A DNA stretch of 64,000 bases from Clostridiales bacterium (GTDB lineage: Bacteria; Bacillota; Clostridia; Saccharofermentanales; Saccharofermentanaceae), in NCBI GenBank assembly GCA_017545245.1, contig JAFWPB010000016.1, positions 1-64,000 on the forward strand, written 5' to 3'. The translations under genes were made by a program, and so were the position numbers. The notes under the pieces were generated by a model. The model had not been told where the DNA came from, made no database searches, and saw only the letters and a program-made list of their open reading frames with translations. Within the stretch, counting starts at the first letter, position 1. Each line of letters opens with the position of its first letter. Below are positions 34,051 to 43,026 of the stretch, one piece after another.

Positions 34051-35124
34051 ATGACTATTGAGGAATTAATGGATTACGCTCTAGAACAAGATTGTTCCGA
34101 CGTCCATATTACCGTAGGTACGAATCTTGCAGTTAGAAGATACGGGGTTCTTCACATTCTAGATGTGTGTCCTACTGCTGAGGAATCTCTCGCAATGATT
34201 TATTCACTGCTGTCAAATGAAGAGATCAAGCGCGTCGAGGCTGGAGAAGATATCGACTTAGGTCTCATGATCGACAGCGGAGTCCGTATCAGAGCGAATG
34301 TTTATCATCAGCGTAATAATATTGCCTGCAGCATCCGCCTCCTTATGGCTCAGATTCCGGAGTTCGAAGATCTTGGACTTCCGGATGTTGTTAGAGAAAT
34401 GGCTACTGCTAAAAATGGTATCATCCTTGTTACCGGTCCTACGGGTTCTGGTAAAACCACGACCATGTCGGCAGTTGTCGATTACATCAACAAGAATGAA
34501 GCAAAGCACGTTATCACGATCGAGGACCCGATCGAGTACATCTATCCACATGACCGTGCTATGATCCATCAGCGTGAGCTCCATCGCGATACTGATTCTT
34601 ACGCTTCCGCACTTCGTTCTTCTCTTCGTGAAGACCCGGATATCATCTTCGTTGGTGAGATGCGTGACTTCGAAACGATCGCAGCAGCTATTACAGCAGC
34701 CGAGACAGGACACCTCGTTCTTTCTACTCTCCACACTTGTGGTGCTGCCCAGACCATCAACCGTATCATCGATGGTTCTCCTGCTGATAAACAGACCATC
34801 ATCCGCCAGCAGTTCGCAACCAATATCCGTGGCGTTATCTCCCAGCAGCTTCTCCCGATCAAGGATGGCACTGGCCGTATTCTTGCTACTGAGATCATGG
34901 TTGGAACCAACGCAATCAAGAACCTGATTCTTGAAGAAAAGATGCAGATGATCAATGGTACGATGCAGTCCAGCCGTGCAATCGGTATGCATACTCTTAA
35001 CGAAGATCTCATCCGTCTTTACAAGGAAGGCTTCATCTCTTGGAAGACCGCAATGGAAGCTTCCTACGATACAGCTGATCTTGAAAAAGCAATTGGTCTC
35101 AACAAGCCGATCGGACAGCAGTAA
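34051..35124 (+). CDS. pilT: Type IV pilus retraction ATPase PilT
   Basis: About 357 residues from the ATG 34051 (GGAGGTG upstream); the longer frame is unlikely. Hexameric secretion ATPase: GPTGSGKTTT (Walker A), VITIEDPIEY (Asp box), REDPDIIFVGEMRDFETI (Walker B), GHLVLSTLHTCGAA (His box) and AIKNLILEEK, corresponding to the AIRNLIRE motif of retraction ATPases. Drives pilus disassembly for twitching or DNA uptake. No other pilus gene is in the window. It has its own terminator and a TATAAT at 34015-34020. Confidence 0.95.
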   Translation: MTIEELMDYALEQDCSDVHITVGTNLAVRRYGVLHILDVCPTAEESLAMIYSLLSNEEIKRVEAGEDIDLGLMIDSGVRIRANVYHQRNNIACSIRLLMAQIPEFEDLGLPDVVREMATAKNGIILVTGPTGSGKTTTMSAVVDYINKNEAKHVITIEDPIEYIYPHDRAMIHQRELHRDTDSYASALRSSLREDPDIIFVGEMRDFETIAAAITAAETGHLVLSTLHTCGAAQTINRIIDGSPADKQTIIRQQFATNIRGVISQQLLPIKDGTGRILATEIMVGTNAIKNLILEEKMQMINGTMQSSRAIGMHTLNEDLIRLYKEGFISWKTAMEASYDTADLEKAIGLNKPIGQQ

Positions 35125-35145
35125 TCGCCTGACATTACAAATGTT

Positions 35146-35178
35146 AAAGCGTCCGTCTCAATATGAGACGGACGCTTT
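35146..35178. terminator. Bidirectional terminator between pilT and the histidine-kinase operon
   Basis: A perfect 15-bp stem (AAAGCGTCCGTCTCA with TGAGACGGACGCTTT) and 3-base loop, followed by TTCTTAT on the plus strand. It lies 21 bases after the pilT stop and 41 bases after the stop of the converging kinase operon. Confidence 0.92.
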
Positions 35179-35218
35179 TCTTATGCTTGCATTATTCTTC
35201 TTACAAGATGAAGGCAGA

Positions 35219-37963
35219 TTATTTCTTATCTTCCTTATCTTTCTCTCGAAGAAGAAGTCCGAATGTACCCGGGCCGCAGTTTACAGCGATGGCCGGTGAA
35301 GCCTGACGGAAATATACTTCATCGAAAACCATCTTCTTATCGATCTGTTCACGGATCCAGTCCAGATCACGTTTACTGATTCCTACATACGTCACAAAGA
35401 GGATCCTCGTATCGATCGGTTTGTCACTGGCCAGACACATATTGATATAGTTTTTCCAGGCTCTCTTTCTCGAGCCAAAGTACAACATGCCCAGTCCCAT
35501 TTTTCCCTTCTTAAGAACCAAGACCGCTCTTCCCATAAGAGAGTTGACAATATTAGCGATACCTTTTCCGACCTGCTTGGCCCTTGCGAGGAAGTCGAGG
35601 TTATCGACAATAAAACTCGTATGGACTTTCTTTTTCAATCTTTCCAGTCGCGCCAGGATCTCTTCCGGGCTCTTTCCCGCTTCTGCCATCCGGCATGCAT
35701 CGATTACCAGGAGTCCCTGTCCGCTGGAAAGATGTCCAGAGTCAAAAACAAAAACATTATCAAAGGATTTCGATGCTTCTTTTGCACTGTGAAATCCACT
35801 GTGCTCAACTGCGCTTGAAATGGAAATATGGATGATATTATTTGCAGAAGAAAGCTGCTTTGCGAAGAACTCTTCCGTTTCCTTTACACTTGGCGCCGTT
35901 GGCAAAACGTTGTTATTGATGTCCTCCATATATTTCAGTACGCCACGGGTGTCGACTTCTCTTCCATCCTTGAATACACCCTCACCAGTACATACTTTAT
36001 GCGGAAGAACAGCGATCCCATATCTGGAAATCAGTTCAGAAGGAAGATCGGCAACACTTTCCGTAGTGATAATGACTCTCCTTCTCTTTTTATCACCGTG
36101 CATCCATGAAACCGTTTCTTCCGCAATCTCGGAACGGTTACCCGTGACGTGAACGATTTCTTTCGGAAGGAGATGATACAGTTCATTTTCCAGTTCTTCT
36201 CCACTGACCGGCTTAACAAGATATCCATCAAAATTCTCACTGGCATATAATGCACGGTTTTCTTCATCTGCATTTGCCGTAAGTACAACGATACTGGTTT
36301 CTCTGGAACGACCACCAGTCTGATTGATAATGCGGCGGCGGCATTCAATACCATCCATCTCCGGCATCAGGTGATCCATAAAAATGACATCATACTTGAT
36401 GTTGAGTGTCTTTTTGAGCGCTTCTGCTCCACTTAATGCAGTATCGATACGGATCTTTGTATCACGAAGAAGCTTAGTTACAACCATGAGATTTGCTTCA
36501 TTGTCGTCAACGACAAGTACTCTGGCCTCTGGAGATTCAAATCTCGGGACATAGTCTTTCTGTTTTTCGATCGTCTTACTGCTATCGAAATTGTGCTGCC
36601 CCATCTTGGACTGTGTCTCACAGATCTGAGGAATCTCAATAATGAATGTAGAACCTTTCGTATAGACGCTATTTACCGTAACCTTTCCGCCCATCAGGTC
36701 AACCAGCTGTTTGACGATGGAAAGGCCAAGACCGGTACCTTCGATATGTTTGTTCGAATCTTCATCAACACGCTTAAACGCAGAGAAAAGGTACGGAATG
36801 TCTTCCGGTTTGATGCCTACGCCTGTGTCTGTAACGTTGTAGATCATGTTGCAGGTACCATCGTTGATCATCTCACACTGCACGGAAAGTGATACTGTTC
36901 CCTCTTTCGTGTATTTGATCGCATTGTTGAGAACATTGATCAAAATCTGTCTGATACGCATATCATCTCCGACTAACTCATCTGGTATATCCGGAGAGAC
37001 ATCCACACGGAAATCAAGTTTCTTCTCTTTTGCACGGATCCACATCATTCCAACCAGATCAGAGAGCATCTCACCGGTATGATAAGGAGCTTGCAGCAAC
37101 TGCATACGTCCAGACTGGATCTTCGACATATCAAGGATATCGTTGATGAGGTTCAGAAGGAGTTTACCGGCGGATCGGATATTCGCCGCATCTTCCATAA
37201 CTTCTTCGCTGACATCTTCACGAAGGATCATCTCATTCAAGCCAATGATCGTATTGATCGGTGTTCTAATTTCATGAGACATATTGGAGAAGAAACTGTT
37301 CTGCGCCTTGTTGAGCATCTCGATTTCCTGATGCTGGCGTGTTTCCAGTACGATCTCTCGATGGAGCCAGTACTTGGTATAGAGCATGATTATACCCATC
37401 GCAAGCTGAAACACTGAGAATACCAGAAAATTGAAGAATGCATTCTTCTTCGTGATTTCAAGCACGGAATAAGAATAGTGTACCATCGAAATCATTCCGG
37501 CATCCGCTACAACAGCAAGCATAATATACTCAAGCGGGTTCAAGTACAAACACATCGGAACAAGAAGGGCTACTGTCATAAAAAGTGTTGTATCCATGAA
37601 ATTATTAAAACGCAGATTGATGAATCCCATCAAAAGCACAAAGGCATACATCACGATCGCAATGACGGTATACATGACCGAAATCACCTTGTATCGGTGT
37701 TCTAAATCACGAGACGCATAGTGTACAACGGAAAACCAGATTGTTCCTGTGACCATGATAAGGATATACAGCATTCTATGGTAGAAAATACTGTTCATGA
37801 ATATCTCATGATTAATAAACGTATAGATGAAAAAACCAACGCCGAAAAGCATGGTAACAAGCACCATAAAGTGCGTCGTTCCAAGAAGACTTTTATAGAT
37901 CGATTGCAGAACGTTTTTATCGTGAGAAGATGGTCTGAAAATATAATGAAGTATATTACTCAT
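35219..37963 (-). CDS. Hybrid histidine kinase fused to a C-terminal DegV domain
   Basis: 914 residues; start follows GGAGGTGAGG and overlaps the previous stop by four bases. Six membrane segments in ~30-205, HisKA HEIRTPINTIIGLNEMI (~230), HATPase with NNAIKYT, DTGVGIKPEDIPYLF, GTGLGLSI, REC ~480-605 (VVDDNEANL, IFMDHLMPEMDG, YLVKPV). From ~628 to the end is a DegV (EDD-fold fatty-acid-binding) domain: VIITTESVADLPSELISRYGIAVLPHKV, LPTAPSVKETEEFF, ISSAVEHSGFHSAKEAS, VFDSGHLSSGQGLLV and a C-terminal helical lobe. DegV proteins bind fatty acids and deliver them to FakA for phosphorylation. No Hpt here, unlike its neighbours. A sensor that reads a fatty acid, or a phosphorelay that controls DegV, is inference. 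Confidence 0.93.
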   Translation of the reverse strand: MSNILHYIFRPSSHDKNVLQSIYKSLLGTTHFMVLVTMLFGVGFFIYTFINHEIFMNSIFYHRMLYILIMVTGTIWFSVVHYASRDLEHRYKVISVMYTVIAIVMYAFVLLMGFINLRFNNFMDTTLFMTVALLVPMCLYLNPLEYIMLAVVADAGMISMVHYSYSVLEITKKNAFFNFLVFSVFQLAMGIIMLYTKYWLHREIVLETRQHQEIEMLNKAQNSFFSNMSHEIRTPINTIIGLNEMILREDVSEEVMEDAANIRSAGKLLLNLINDILDMSKIQSGRMQLLQAPYHTGEMLSDLVGMMWIRAKEKKLDFRVDVSPDIPDELVGDDMRIRQILINVLNNAIKYTKEGTVSLSVQCEMINDGTCNMIYNVTDTGVGIKPEDIPYLFSAFKRVDEDSNKHIEGTGLGLSIVKQLVDLMGGKVTVNSVYTKGSTFIIEIPQICETQSKMGQHNFDSSKTIEKQKDYVPRFESPEARVLVVDDNEANLMVVTKLLRDTKIRIDTALSGAEALKKTLNIKYDVIFMDHLMPEMDGIECRRRIINQTGGRSRETSIVVLTANADEENRALYASENFDGYLVKPVSGEELENELYHLLPKEIVHVTGNRSEIAEETVSWMHGDKKRRRVIITTESVADLPSELISRYGIAVLPHKVCTGEGVFKDGREVDTRGVLKYMEDINNNVLPTAPSVKETEEFFAKQLSSANNIIHISISSAVEHSGFHSAKEASKSFDNVFVFDSGHLSSGQGLLVIDACRMAEAGKSPEEILARLERLKKKVHTSFIVDNLDFLARAKQVGKGIANIVNSLMGRAVLVLKKGKMGLGMLYFGSRKRAWKNYINMCLASDKPIDTRILFVTYVGISKRDLDWIREQIDKKMVFDEVYFRQASPAIAVNCGPGTFGLLLREKDKEDKK

Positions 37964-40638
37964 TTCTCCTCACCTCCTTCCTCATCAACCGGAGAGAATT
38001 CAAGGATCTCATCGTCCTCCTCAGGTGCGGGTACAGCATCCGTTGAAGTCTCCACTTCTTTCGAAGACTCCTCCGAACTCTTCTTTTCTTCGCCCTCATT
38101 TTTTTGTTTTTCTGCCTTTGCTTCTTCTGCTTTCTGGATCTCATCCGGGAAAGCCTCAAAGAGTCCTTTTGCAAGATTAGAATACGCATTCATCGTACCG
38201 TAGTGGTTCTCGGTAATAAACTCTTCACGTTTCTCTTTCGCGGCCATCTCCAGTGCTTTTGCCGATTCCGAAAGCTCTCCGGCACCAATCATCTTAGATG
38301 TACTCTTCAGTGCATGGACTAATATCTCGTAGTTATGCAGATCATTGTTTTCGTAGTATCTCTCGATCAGCGGGCTCTTCTCTTTCGACTCCAGGGCAAA
38401 CTGTACGAGAAGAGAAATATAGAAATCGCGATCACCCATGCAGTATTTCATGCCCGAATCCACGTCAACGCCAAGCGTTTTCATTTTCTCGCGCCACGAG
38501 AGCAAGGCCGTTTTGGGTTCTGGCTTGCTCCGCATTTTCTCATAATCGACCGGGGTCTGTTCATCATGTTGAATCTCTTCCATAGTCACAAGGTGTTTCG
38601 GCAGCACCTGTTTCAAGACACGCTCCAGTTCCTCTGTTTCGATTGGCTTACTTACAAATCCGTCAAAGCCCTCAGCAAGGAACATCTGCTTGGCGGAACT
38701 CATTGCATTGGCTGTAAGCGCCACGATTGGTGTCTCTCCATTTTTACCGGAGACATCCGAACGAATGCGTTTCATGGCTTCGACACCATCCATGCCACTC
38801 ATCATGTGGTCCATGAAAATGATATCGTATACGTTCTCGCGGCAGATATCTATCGATTCCTGTCCCGAAAGCACTGTCGTCACTTCCATTCCGTAGCTCT
38901 GGAAGATACTCTTTCCTACAACAAGGTTCATCGGCTCATCATCTACGACAAGTGCCTTCACACCACGGCAGTACATCTTCTTACCTATCTCCTGCTTGTC
39001 GTGCAGGTTGGAATTGAGTACCGATACGACCGGGAAACAGTAGAATGGTTTTACCATGACTCTTGCTCCCGAACCTTCCGGAAGCACGAAATCTTCGTTT
39101 GCAACTACAACTACCAGAACATCCTTGGCAAGTTCTTCAATGAGTTCAGAGTTAGAAGCATATTCCTCTTCTGCTACAAAAAGATGCGTCATATGGATCG
39201 AATCCCGGAGAAGTCTCAGGTCACTCGAATTATTCACTCGATGCATCTGCACGCCTAGTCCTTTTACCATATTCAAAACCATGGAGTTGTAGTAGTCACG
39301 AACGGCCGGGTCAGAATACTTTTCAAAATGGAGATAAGCGCCAAGACACAGCTGGTCAGGATGAGCAACAGACATGCAGCTTGTAGGATCGATTACTTTC
39401 TGTGGCAAACTGACATTTACAGTTGTACCCACATTCTTCTTACTCGTGATCGTCATAAATCCGCCGAGAAGCGAGACAAACCCGGATACGATGGCCAGAC
39501 CGAGGCCAAGTCCTCCACCCATTCTTGAACGTCCGGAATCCGCCTGGTAGAAACTGTCATATGCTTTTTCGAGTTCATACTCCGTCATGCCGATACCTGT
39601 ATCCGTAACTTCAATACAAAGATTCACTCCATAATTCTGTGTTTCACATGAAATGCGTACGTATACGCCGCCCTTTTGCGTGTATTTCAGGCCATTGGAG
39701 ATCAACGCACGCAGGATCTTTTTCAGTTTGGATACGTCGGAATGCATAACAGCCGGGATCTCCGGATCGACATCAATGATCAGTTCCAGTTCTTTTGGCT
39801 TGATCGTACGGATCTCGGACATCAGATCATGCAGCACGGAAGAAAGCATATAGTCTTCATTATTGCTGACGGCTTTCTTCCTGTCGAGTTCAGAATAATC
39901 AAGAATATCACTGATCTGATCACCAACACGACGGCCGGCATCACGAACCGCGACAAGATCTCCTAAGATCTCACGGTTCTGGGACTTTTCGATACAGATG
40001 CTGGTCAGACCAATGACCGCGTTTACAGGGGTTCGGATCTCGTGGGATACATTCGCCAAAAAGTCATTGAGGCGCTCGGTAGCTTCCGTAAGCTGGGTAA
40101 CTTCGTCTTTGGTCTTGGTCAGAACCTGCGACCACTTATCGATGATGGTCTTGGCAAACCAACCGATAAAGAAGATCATGGCAAGATGCAGCGCTGTACG
40201 GGAGAGAAACAGTGCATCGACCTTCTCTCCGCCAATCGTCATCATGGTAATGTCATAGATCATCGTGATATAGTAGGTTACCTGGCAAAGCGTGACCAAG
40301 GATTTCACACCCGTCATCGTAAACAGCACGATCAGGGCAGACATGACTACTGCAAGATCAAATGTACTCGTAAGATGGATTCCATAGAAAAACGCTGTAC
40401 ACATCATTAGGAATGCATAGATCCGGATTCGGACCACCGAAGTGGCTTCCTGCCGGAAATGCATCATCCAGCAAAGGATCACAGCAACAACGATGAGCAG
40501 TAGCGCCCATTTTTCCCAGCCCATCAGAAATGATTCGGCTATCAGAATAACAACAAACGAAGTAAACGTTACCAGAAGCATCAGATGTGATGATTCAAAC
40601 AACTCCTTATGCTCATGAATATCTTTGGGATTACTCAT
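37960..40638 (-). CDS. Hybrid histidine kinase (TM-HisKA-HATPase-pseudoREC-REC-Hpt)
   Basis: About 892 residues; the ATG 40638 (AGGAGAG upstream) overlaps the previous gene's stop by 8 bases. Five or six membrane segments in ~20-175. HisKA HEIRTPVNAVIGLTSICIE (~205), HATPase with SNGLKYT, DTGIGMTEYELEKAY and GGGLGLGLAI. ~430-545 reads as a REC-like domain without a phospho-Asp (pseudo-receiver). A true REC follows (~560-685: VVDDEPMNL, IFMDHMMSGMDG, FVSKPI), then Hpt (~745-840: VHALKSTSKMIGAGELSESA). Ends in a long acidic tail with DDEILEFSP. The four-base overlap with the DegV-kinase couples the two. Confidence 0.94.
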   Translation of the reverse strand: MSNPKDIHEHKELFESSHLMLLVTFTSFVVILIAESFLMGWEKWALLLIVVAVILCWMMHFRQEATSVVRIRIYAFLMMCTAFFYGIHLTSTFDLAVVMSALIVLFTMTGVKSLVTLCQVTYYITMIYDITMMTIGGEKVDALFLSRTALHLAMIFFIGWFAKTIIDKWSQVLTKTKDEVTQLTEATERLNDFLANVSHEIRTPVNAVIGLTSICIEKSQNREILGDLVAVRDAGRRVGDQISDILDYSELDRKKAVSNNEDYMLSSVLHDLMSEIRTIKPKELELIIDVDPEIPAVMHSDVSKLKKILRALISNGLKYTQKGGVYVRISCETQNYGVNLCIEVTDTGIGMTEYELEKAYDSFYQADSGRSRMGGGLGLGLAIVSGFVSLLGGFMTITSKKNVGTTVNVSLPQKVIDPTSCMSVAHPDQLCLGAYLHFEKYSDPAVRDYYNSMVLNMVKGLGVQMHRVNNSSDLRLLRDSIHMTHLFVAEEEYASNSELIEELAKDVLVVVVANEDFVLPEGSGARVMVKPFYCFPVVSVLNSNLHDKQEIGKKMYCRGVKALVVDDEPMNLVVGKSIFQSYGMEVTTVLSGQESIDICRENVYDIIFMDHMMSGMDGVEAMKRIRSDVSGKNGETPIVALTANAMSSAKQMFLAEGFDGFVSKPIETEELERVLKQVLPKHLVTMEEIQHDEQTPVDYEKMRSKPEPKTALLSWREKMKTLGVDVDSGMKYCMGDRDFYISLLVQFALESKEKSPLIERYYENNDLHNYEILVHALKSTSKMIGAGELSESAKALEMAAKEKREEFITENHYGTMNAYSNLAKGLFEAFPDEIQKAEEAKAEKQKNEGEEKKSSEESSKEVETSTDAVPAPEEDDEILEFSPVDEEGGEEK

Positions 40639-43012
40639 CTGTACTCTCCTTCTGCTTCGCGGCGGCATCTTCTTTCATGATTGAAATCATGATTTCGGCG
40701 AATTTCGGATCAAACTGCGTTCCTTTTCCCATATTCAATTCTTCGATGATCTTTTCTTCTGAAAGACGCTCACGGTAGCTGCGGGTACTCGACATGGCAT
40801 CATAGGCATCTGCAACGGCAATGATCCTTGCCGCCTCAGGAATATCGGCGCCGGAAAGACCATCCGGATATCCTCTACCGTCAAACCTCTCGTGATGATA
40901 CTTCGCTGCAATCGTCAGTTCCGGATCTTCTTTAATCGTCTCCAGAATCTTGGCACCCATGTTCGAATGCTTCTTGATCATGTTGAATTCTTCATCCGTC
41001 AAAGACGTCGTCTTATTGATGATCGCATTGGGAATACCGATTTTTCCGACATCATGAAGAAGTCCCATCATATAGACCTCATCCTGTCTGAACTCGGAAT
41101 AACCGGCACGCTTGGCGATCTTCTTTGCATATTCAGCCACTCGTCCGGAGTGACCTCTGGTATAAATATCTTTGGTATCGATCGCGGCTGCCAGGGATTC
41201 GACAACGTGGAAAAGCAGCAGACGGTTCTCCTGCGTTTTCTGCTGGACTTCATAACTCAGCTGATTCTTTAACGTAACCAGTTCGATCATGTGCTGGACA
41301 CGAAGCAGCAGCACTTCAGGTACAAACGGCTTGCGGATAAAGTCCATCGCTCCTAAGGCGAGGCCCTTGCTCTCTGCGCCCTGGCTCTCGTCCGCAGTCA
41401 GGAAAATGACCGGGATCTTTGCCGCCGCAGCACTGATCATACGAAGTTTCTGTAATGTCTCGTACCCGTCCATCTCCGGCATCTTGATATCAAGCAGGAT
41501 CAGATCCGGGCACGCACCTCCATCTTCCATGTAATTGAGCAGTGTTTTTCCTGATTTCAATGCGGTCACGCGAATGCCTCCCGAACTCAGGATCTTACCC
41601 GCAACCTGAAGATTCATCGCGTCATCATCTACGATAATGACATGTCTTCCTTTTTTCTTATTGAAATTGGCTTCGTAATCACTTCCCAGGAATTCGCTTT
41701 CTTTCGAAACAACAAGCTTTTCGCCATGCTGAAGTGTCCATGATTCCACGATGTGGTTGATGACCTTTCCTGTCGAATCCTCGCGGATATCCATCAGGAA
41801 GACGAAGTACTGGTTCTTTCGGTTACGCATCAGGATATCTGTTTTTCTTAGAGAGGAACGGATGTGATTTCCAAATTCATCCAAAAGCTCGGAATACTCT
41901 TCATTTGAAGTATCCTCACCTTTTTCCAGCGTAAAAAGCACTTTGCACGCGCTGATCCTGTTGCGGATACTGTAGCGGATGATGTATCGGTATACCGGCG
42001 AGAACGATTCTTTATCAAGCTGCAAGGCAACATCCGGGACCGATCTTTCTCCAAGTATTTCGGAAATGGATTGTATATCCGGAAGTGCGCTCTCGTTTTC
42101 GTCTTCGTCAAAAGCATCTGCTGAATACAGGCTGAAACCGTGTTTACCGTTCTTCTTAACAGTATAAAGTGCCTTATCGGCAAGTTTGATCAAAGAGTTG
42201 TAATCATTACCATGACGTGGTACGAAAATCGCTCCAACCGAAGCACCGAGCGGGATATCCATATCCTCACCCATCAGTTCTTTTGCCATCGACTGGACTT
42301 CTTCGTTCAGCTTTGAAGAAATGCCGGCTACGATCGTATCGGTCATGACACCATTGGCGAAAGCGATAAACTCGTCACCACCGAGTCTTCCACATGTACT
42401 TCCTTCCGGCACTGCTTTTTTAATGATATCGGCAAATCCGACAAGCACCTTATCGCCCATATCGTGTCCGTATATATCATTCACAAGTTTAAACGAGTCC
42501 AGGTCGATCATCATCAAGGTACCCGTCATACTGGCGCACACTCTTCGCATGGTCGCTTCCGACGCACCTTTATTAAGAAGCCCAGTCAGTTTATCGATCG
42601 ATGCCTCACTTTTCAGATTCTGCATTTCCGAACGGCTCGACATAACATTATCGATACGCCGCATGAGTACATCCGGATTAAAGGGTTTTCTCACAAAGTC
42701 CGAAACACCCATCTCAAATCCACGGGTCTCGGTATTCGTATCTTCATCCGCAGTCAGAAAAATTACCGGTGTCGCCTCTGCATTACAGGATTTCTCGTAT
42801 TCACGAAGAAGGCGCAAAGTTTCAAAGCCATCGATTCCTGGCATTTTAATGTCAAGAAGGATCAAATCCGGAAATCCTTTTTCCGGCAGATAATCGATCA
42901 GCGCCTGACCTGACTTCAAAGCCGTAACGCGCATATTGTTTCTGCTTAAAATGTGTCCTGCCATCTTCAGATTAGCAGTATCATCATCAACGACCATCAC
43001 CCACTTAACCAT
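40631..43012 (-). CDS. Cyclic-di-GMP enzyme: REC-GGDEF-degenerate GGDEF-REC-HD-GYP
   Basis: 793 residues, no membrane segment; starts 14 bases after the previous stop. REC1 ~1-125 (VVDDDTANL, ILLDIKMPGIDG). GGDEF ~135-300 with the intact CGRLGGDEF, so cyclase activity is likely; the usual RxxD inhibitory site is not present. A second GGDEF-like domain follows (~325-450) in which the GGDEF position reads NRKNQYFVF, so it is not catalytic. REC2 ~460-580 (IVDDDAMNL, LLDIKMPEMDG). HD-GYP ~590-780 with GLLHDVGKIGIPNAIINK and HHERFDGRGYPDGL, the full phosphodiesterase motif. It therefore can both make and break c-di-GMP, with two receivers to choose. Confidence 0.95.
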   Translation of the reverse strand: MVKWVMVVDDDTANLKMAGHILSRNNMRVTALKSGQALIDYLPEKGFPDLILLDIKMPGIDGFETLRLLREYEKSCNAEATPVIFLTADEDTNTETRGFEMGVSDFVRKPFNPDVLMRRIDNVMSSRSEMQNLKSEASIDKLTGLLNKGASEATMRRVCASMTGTLMMIDLDSFKLVNDIYGHDMGDKVLVGFADIIKKAVPEGSTCGRLGGDEFIAFANGVMTDTIVAGISSKLNEEVQSMAKELMGEDMDIPLGASVGAIFVPRHGNDYNSLIKLADKALYTVKKNGKHGFSLYSADAFDEDENESALPDIQSISEILGERSVPDVALQLDKESFSPVYRYIIRYSIRNRISACKVLFTLEKGEDTSNEEYSELLDEFGNHIRSSLRKTDILMRNRKNQYFVFLMDIREDSTGKVINHIVESWTLQHGEKLVVSKESEFLGSDYEANFNKKKGRHVIIVDDDAMNLQVAGKILSSGGIRVTALKSGKTLLNYMEDGGACPDLILLDIKMPEMDGYETLQKLRMISAAAAKIPVIFLTADESQGAESKGLALGAMDFIRKPFVPEVLLLRVQHMIELVTLKNQLSYEVQQKTQENRLLLFHVVESLAAAIDTKDIYTRGHSGRVAEYAKKIAKRAGYSEFRQDEVYMMGLLHDVGKIGIPNAIINKTTSLTDEEFNMIKKHSNMGAKILETIKEDPELTIAAKYHHERFDGRGYPDGLSGADIPEAARIIAVADAYDAMSSTRSYRERLSEEKIIEELNMGKGTQFDPKFAEIMISIMKEDAAAKQKESTDE

Positions 43013-43026
43013 AATTCACCCCAACA

